NCBI GenBank assembly: GCA_964386915.1
Contig: CAYLUQ010000025.1
Location: 1-13,964 of the forward strand
Direction of reading: 5' to 3'
Source: JADHMP01 sp964386915
Lineage (GTDB): Bacteria > Bacteroidota > Bacteroidia > Flavobacteriales > Flavobacteriaceae
DNA length: 13,964 nt
Shown: piece by piece, positions 12,521-13,964 of the stretch
Layout: each line of letters opens with the position of its first letter
Numbering within the stretch: the stretch's first letter is position 1
Made by a program: the position numbers and the translations under genes
The notes under the pieces: model-generated
The model's database searches: none
The model's input: only the letters and a program-made list of their open reading frames with translations
Told to the model about the DNA's origin: nothing

Positions 12521-13964
12521 ATGAAAAACAGAAAACTCTCTATCCTTATTAGCTTATTTACTTTATTAATATTTTCTTGTGTTAAAGAAGACGAGAATCC
12601 AGAAATGCCAACTGTTTCCTATCAGTTAGTAGTTTCTGCTGAAGAAGGTGGATCAGTGAGCAGTTCAGGGGGTTCTTTCAATTCGGGTTCTGAAGTTACT
12701 TTAACCGCTACTCCAAATAGTGGCTATGCTTTTACTTCTTGGTCTAATGGGTCTACTCAAAACCCAATAACCATAACGGTAAATTCAGATCAACAATTAA
12801 CTGCAAATTTTGAAAAATCAAAATATGCCCTAACCATTAACATTATAGGTAAGGGGGAAGTTAAAGAAGAAATCATCAACAGTTCAAAAGGCACAGATTA
12901 TGAAGGGGGTACTACAGTTAAATTAACACCAATTCCCGATTCTAATTGGGACTTTTATTGGTGGAATAAAGCTGTCAGTGACAATACTTTAATCAAAGAA
13001 ATAACCATTGATGCGCCCACCACTCTAGACGTCACTTTTGATTATGCCTCTGGAAAGAAAATGATTGGATCATGGAATTTAGGCCCTACCAACAATGCTT
13101 CATTTTTAAAGAAAAATTCTACTGCAGATCTGTATTTAATCATCGACTATGCCCTAAACTTTATATTGGTAAACTCTGAGGATTCAACTATAGATGCAAC
13201 CGAACTTAGCACGGCGGCTTTTGGAATTCTTGATCCAACCTCTCCGCAAGAATTTGAAATGATTTTTGGCTTATTGCTGGGAGAAGATCGAAGTGAAGAT
13301 TTTTCTTCAGAAGATTTTCCAATTGTAAACATGACCATGAGTTCTAGTGACTTTGGAACCGATGCCAACGGCTCCTTTGACATTTCTATGGAATTCCCCT
13401 CTTCAAATTCATCGGATTTGTCTTCAACCCTAGTGGATTTTAGTCTTTCCAACACTACTTTGGATGTGCCTTTAACAGAAAATGGCCTTCTTTCTCCCAC
13501 AAGGGATGTTTCAGGAACGCTCCTTGAGCAAGCTTCTTTGTCATTAGGTGTTTTAGAAGAATTTCAAAAAGATGTGGTTGATATTTTAGGCGATGACACT
13601 CTTTTTCCAAACATCTGTATTACAGAAATCACTTCTATTGAATTGAGCTCGGATAATGACAATAATTCCATTAGTTGTGACGAAAATATTAAAGTTACTG
13701 CCGCTATGGGCAGAGCAGTTTTAGCCCCTGTAGAGTTAGTCATGACCGATCATGATGGAAATGCACAAGTTATTGGTATGACGCCTGTAACCACCAGTGC
13801 CTTATCGTCCATTGATTTGACTACACAAACTTTTTCAGAATGGGAAGTTAATCTGACACGATCTGGCCCCCTTAACTGGATCGATGTGTCAACAGATAAT
13901 GCTGTTACGCTTACCGTTTCGCACACTTGCTACACCGGCTCTGAGGAACTAACCTATGATTTGC
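12521..13964 (+). CDS. Secreted lipoprotein with two InlB-like B-repeat modules (3' end outside window)
   Basis: The frame is open from ATG 12521 to the window end (481 codons, no stop), so the gene is partial. The N-terminus is a lipoprotein signal: MKNRK, a hydrophobic stretch, and LLIFSC with the acylation cysteine at 20, followed by KEDENPE. Asp/Glu soon after the Cys is common in surface-exported Bacteroidota lipoproteins. Two tandem modules follow, at about 34-99 and 102-175. Module 1 has the classic pattern EGGSVS...GSEVTLTATPNSGYAFTSWSNG...ITVNSDQQLTANF; module 2 is diverged (GKGEVK...GGTTVKLTPIPDSNWDFYWW...TLDVTFDY). These are beta-grasp-like repeats found in surface and adhesion proteins. 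The region after 176, rich in Ser, Asp and Thr, is unrecognised. Base use is normal, unlike the tract to its left. Confidence 0.88.
   Translation, partial: MKNRKLSILISLFTLLIFSCVKEDENPEMPTVSYQLVVSAEEGGSVSSSGGSFNSGSEVTLTATPNSGYAFTSWSNGSTQNPITITVNSDQQLTANFEKSKYALTINIIGKGEVKEEIINSSKGTDYEGGTTVKLTPIPDSNWDFYWWNKAVSDNTLIKEITIDAPTTLDVTFDYASGKKMIGSWNLGPTNNASFLKKNSTADLYLIIDYALNFILVNSEDSTIDATELSTAAFGILDPTSPQEFEMIFGLLLGEDRSEDFSSEDFPIVNMTMSSSDFGTDANGSFDISMEFPSSNSSDLSSTLVDFSLSNTTLDVPLTENGLLSPTRDVSGTLLEQASLSLGVLEEFQKDVVDILGDDTLFPNICITEITSIELSSDNDNNSISCDENIKVTAAMGRAVLAPVELVMTDHDGNAQVIGMTPVTTSALSSIDLTTQTFSEWEVNLTRSGPLNWIDVSTDNAVTLTVSHTCYTGSEELTYDL

Noticed and set aside
13147..13500. 117-codon minus-strand frame
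   Set aside because: It is antisense to the lipoprotein frame, which has a signal peptide and repeat modules; Ser/Glu-rich shadow translation.

Overview
The window looks like chromosomal DNA of a member of the Bacteroidota, most likely a flavobacterium-like marine or environmental species. Several signs support this: moderate-to-low GC, most genes lacking a clear Shine-Dalgarno sequence, promoter elements of the Bacteroidota type (TTTG / TAnnTTTG), and a gene set typical of the class. That set includes hemW-ruvC with a small lipoprotein, lpxK back-to-back with a NIF3-family gene and a coiled-coil 'zinc ribbon' protein, DUF456, Dabb, lipA and an M20 dipeptidase.

Positions 1-10682 are a compact housekeeping block. 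An M20 metallopeptidase (+) converges on a three-gene minus-strand operon: lipoprotein, ruvC, hemW. A DUF456 membrane protein (+) follows, ending in a terminator hairpin. Next comes a plus-strand group: a 67-residue Cys-containing membrane protein, an ECF sigma factor and an Nramp-like transporter, then lipA with its own clear promoter. lipA converges on lpxK (-). lpxK is divergent from a NIF3-family gene (+), which is followed 2 nt later by a coiled-coil protein whose zinc-ribbon cysteines are all gone. A membrane-anchored Dabb-domain protein (-) closes the block. Two convergent pairs (M20/hemW and lipA/lpxK) overlap in the same way, sharing a TTAA at their stop codons.

Positions 10683-12520 are different. 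The first ~500 bp carry no convincing gene but hold several inverted repeats, including a terminator-like hairpin on the minus strand. From about 11281 to 12433 the plus strand almost lacks cytosine: I count 19 C in about 1150 nt, while G stays abundant. This tract holds a 30-bp perfect direct repeat followed by a reading frame of about 310 codons, broken by one frameshift, whose product contains no Ala, Thr, Pro or His. It resembles the N-terminal part of a winged-helix replication-type protein from a mobile element, cut off at its 3' end where normal composition returns. This is the most unusual object in the window.

Positions 12521-13964 hold a gene running off the right edge. It encodes a secreted lipoprotein with two InlB-like B-repeat modules, and its base composition is normal for the window.
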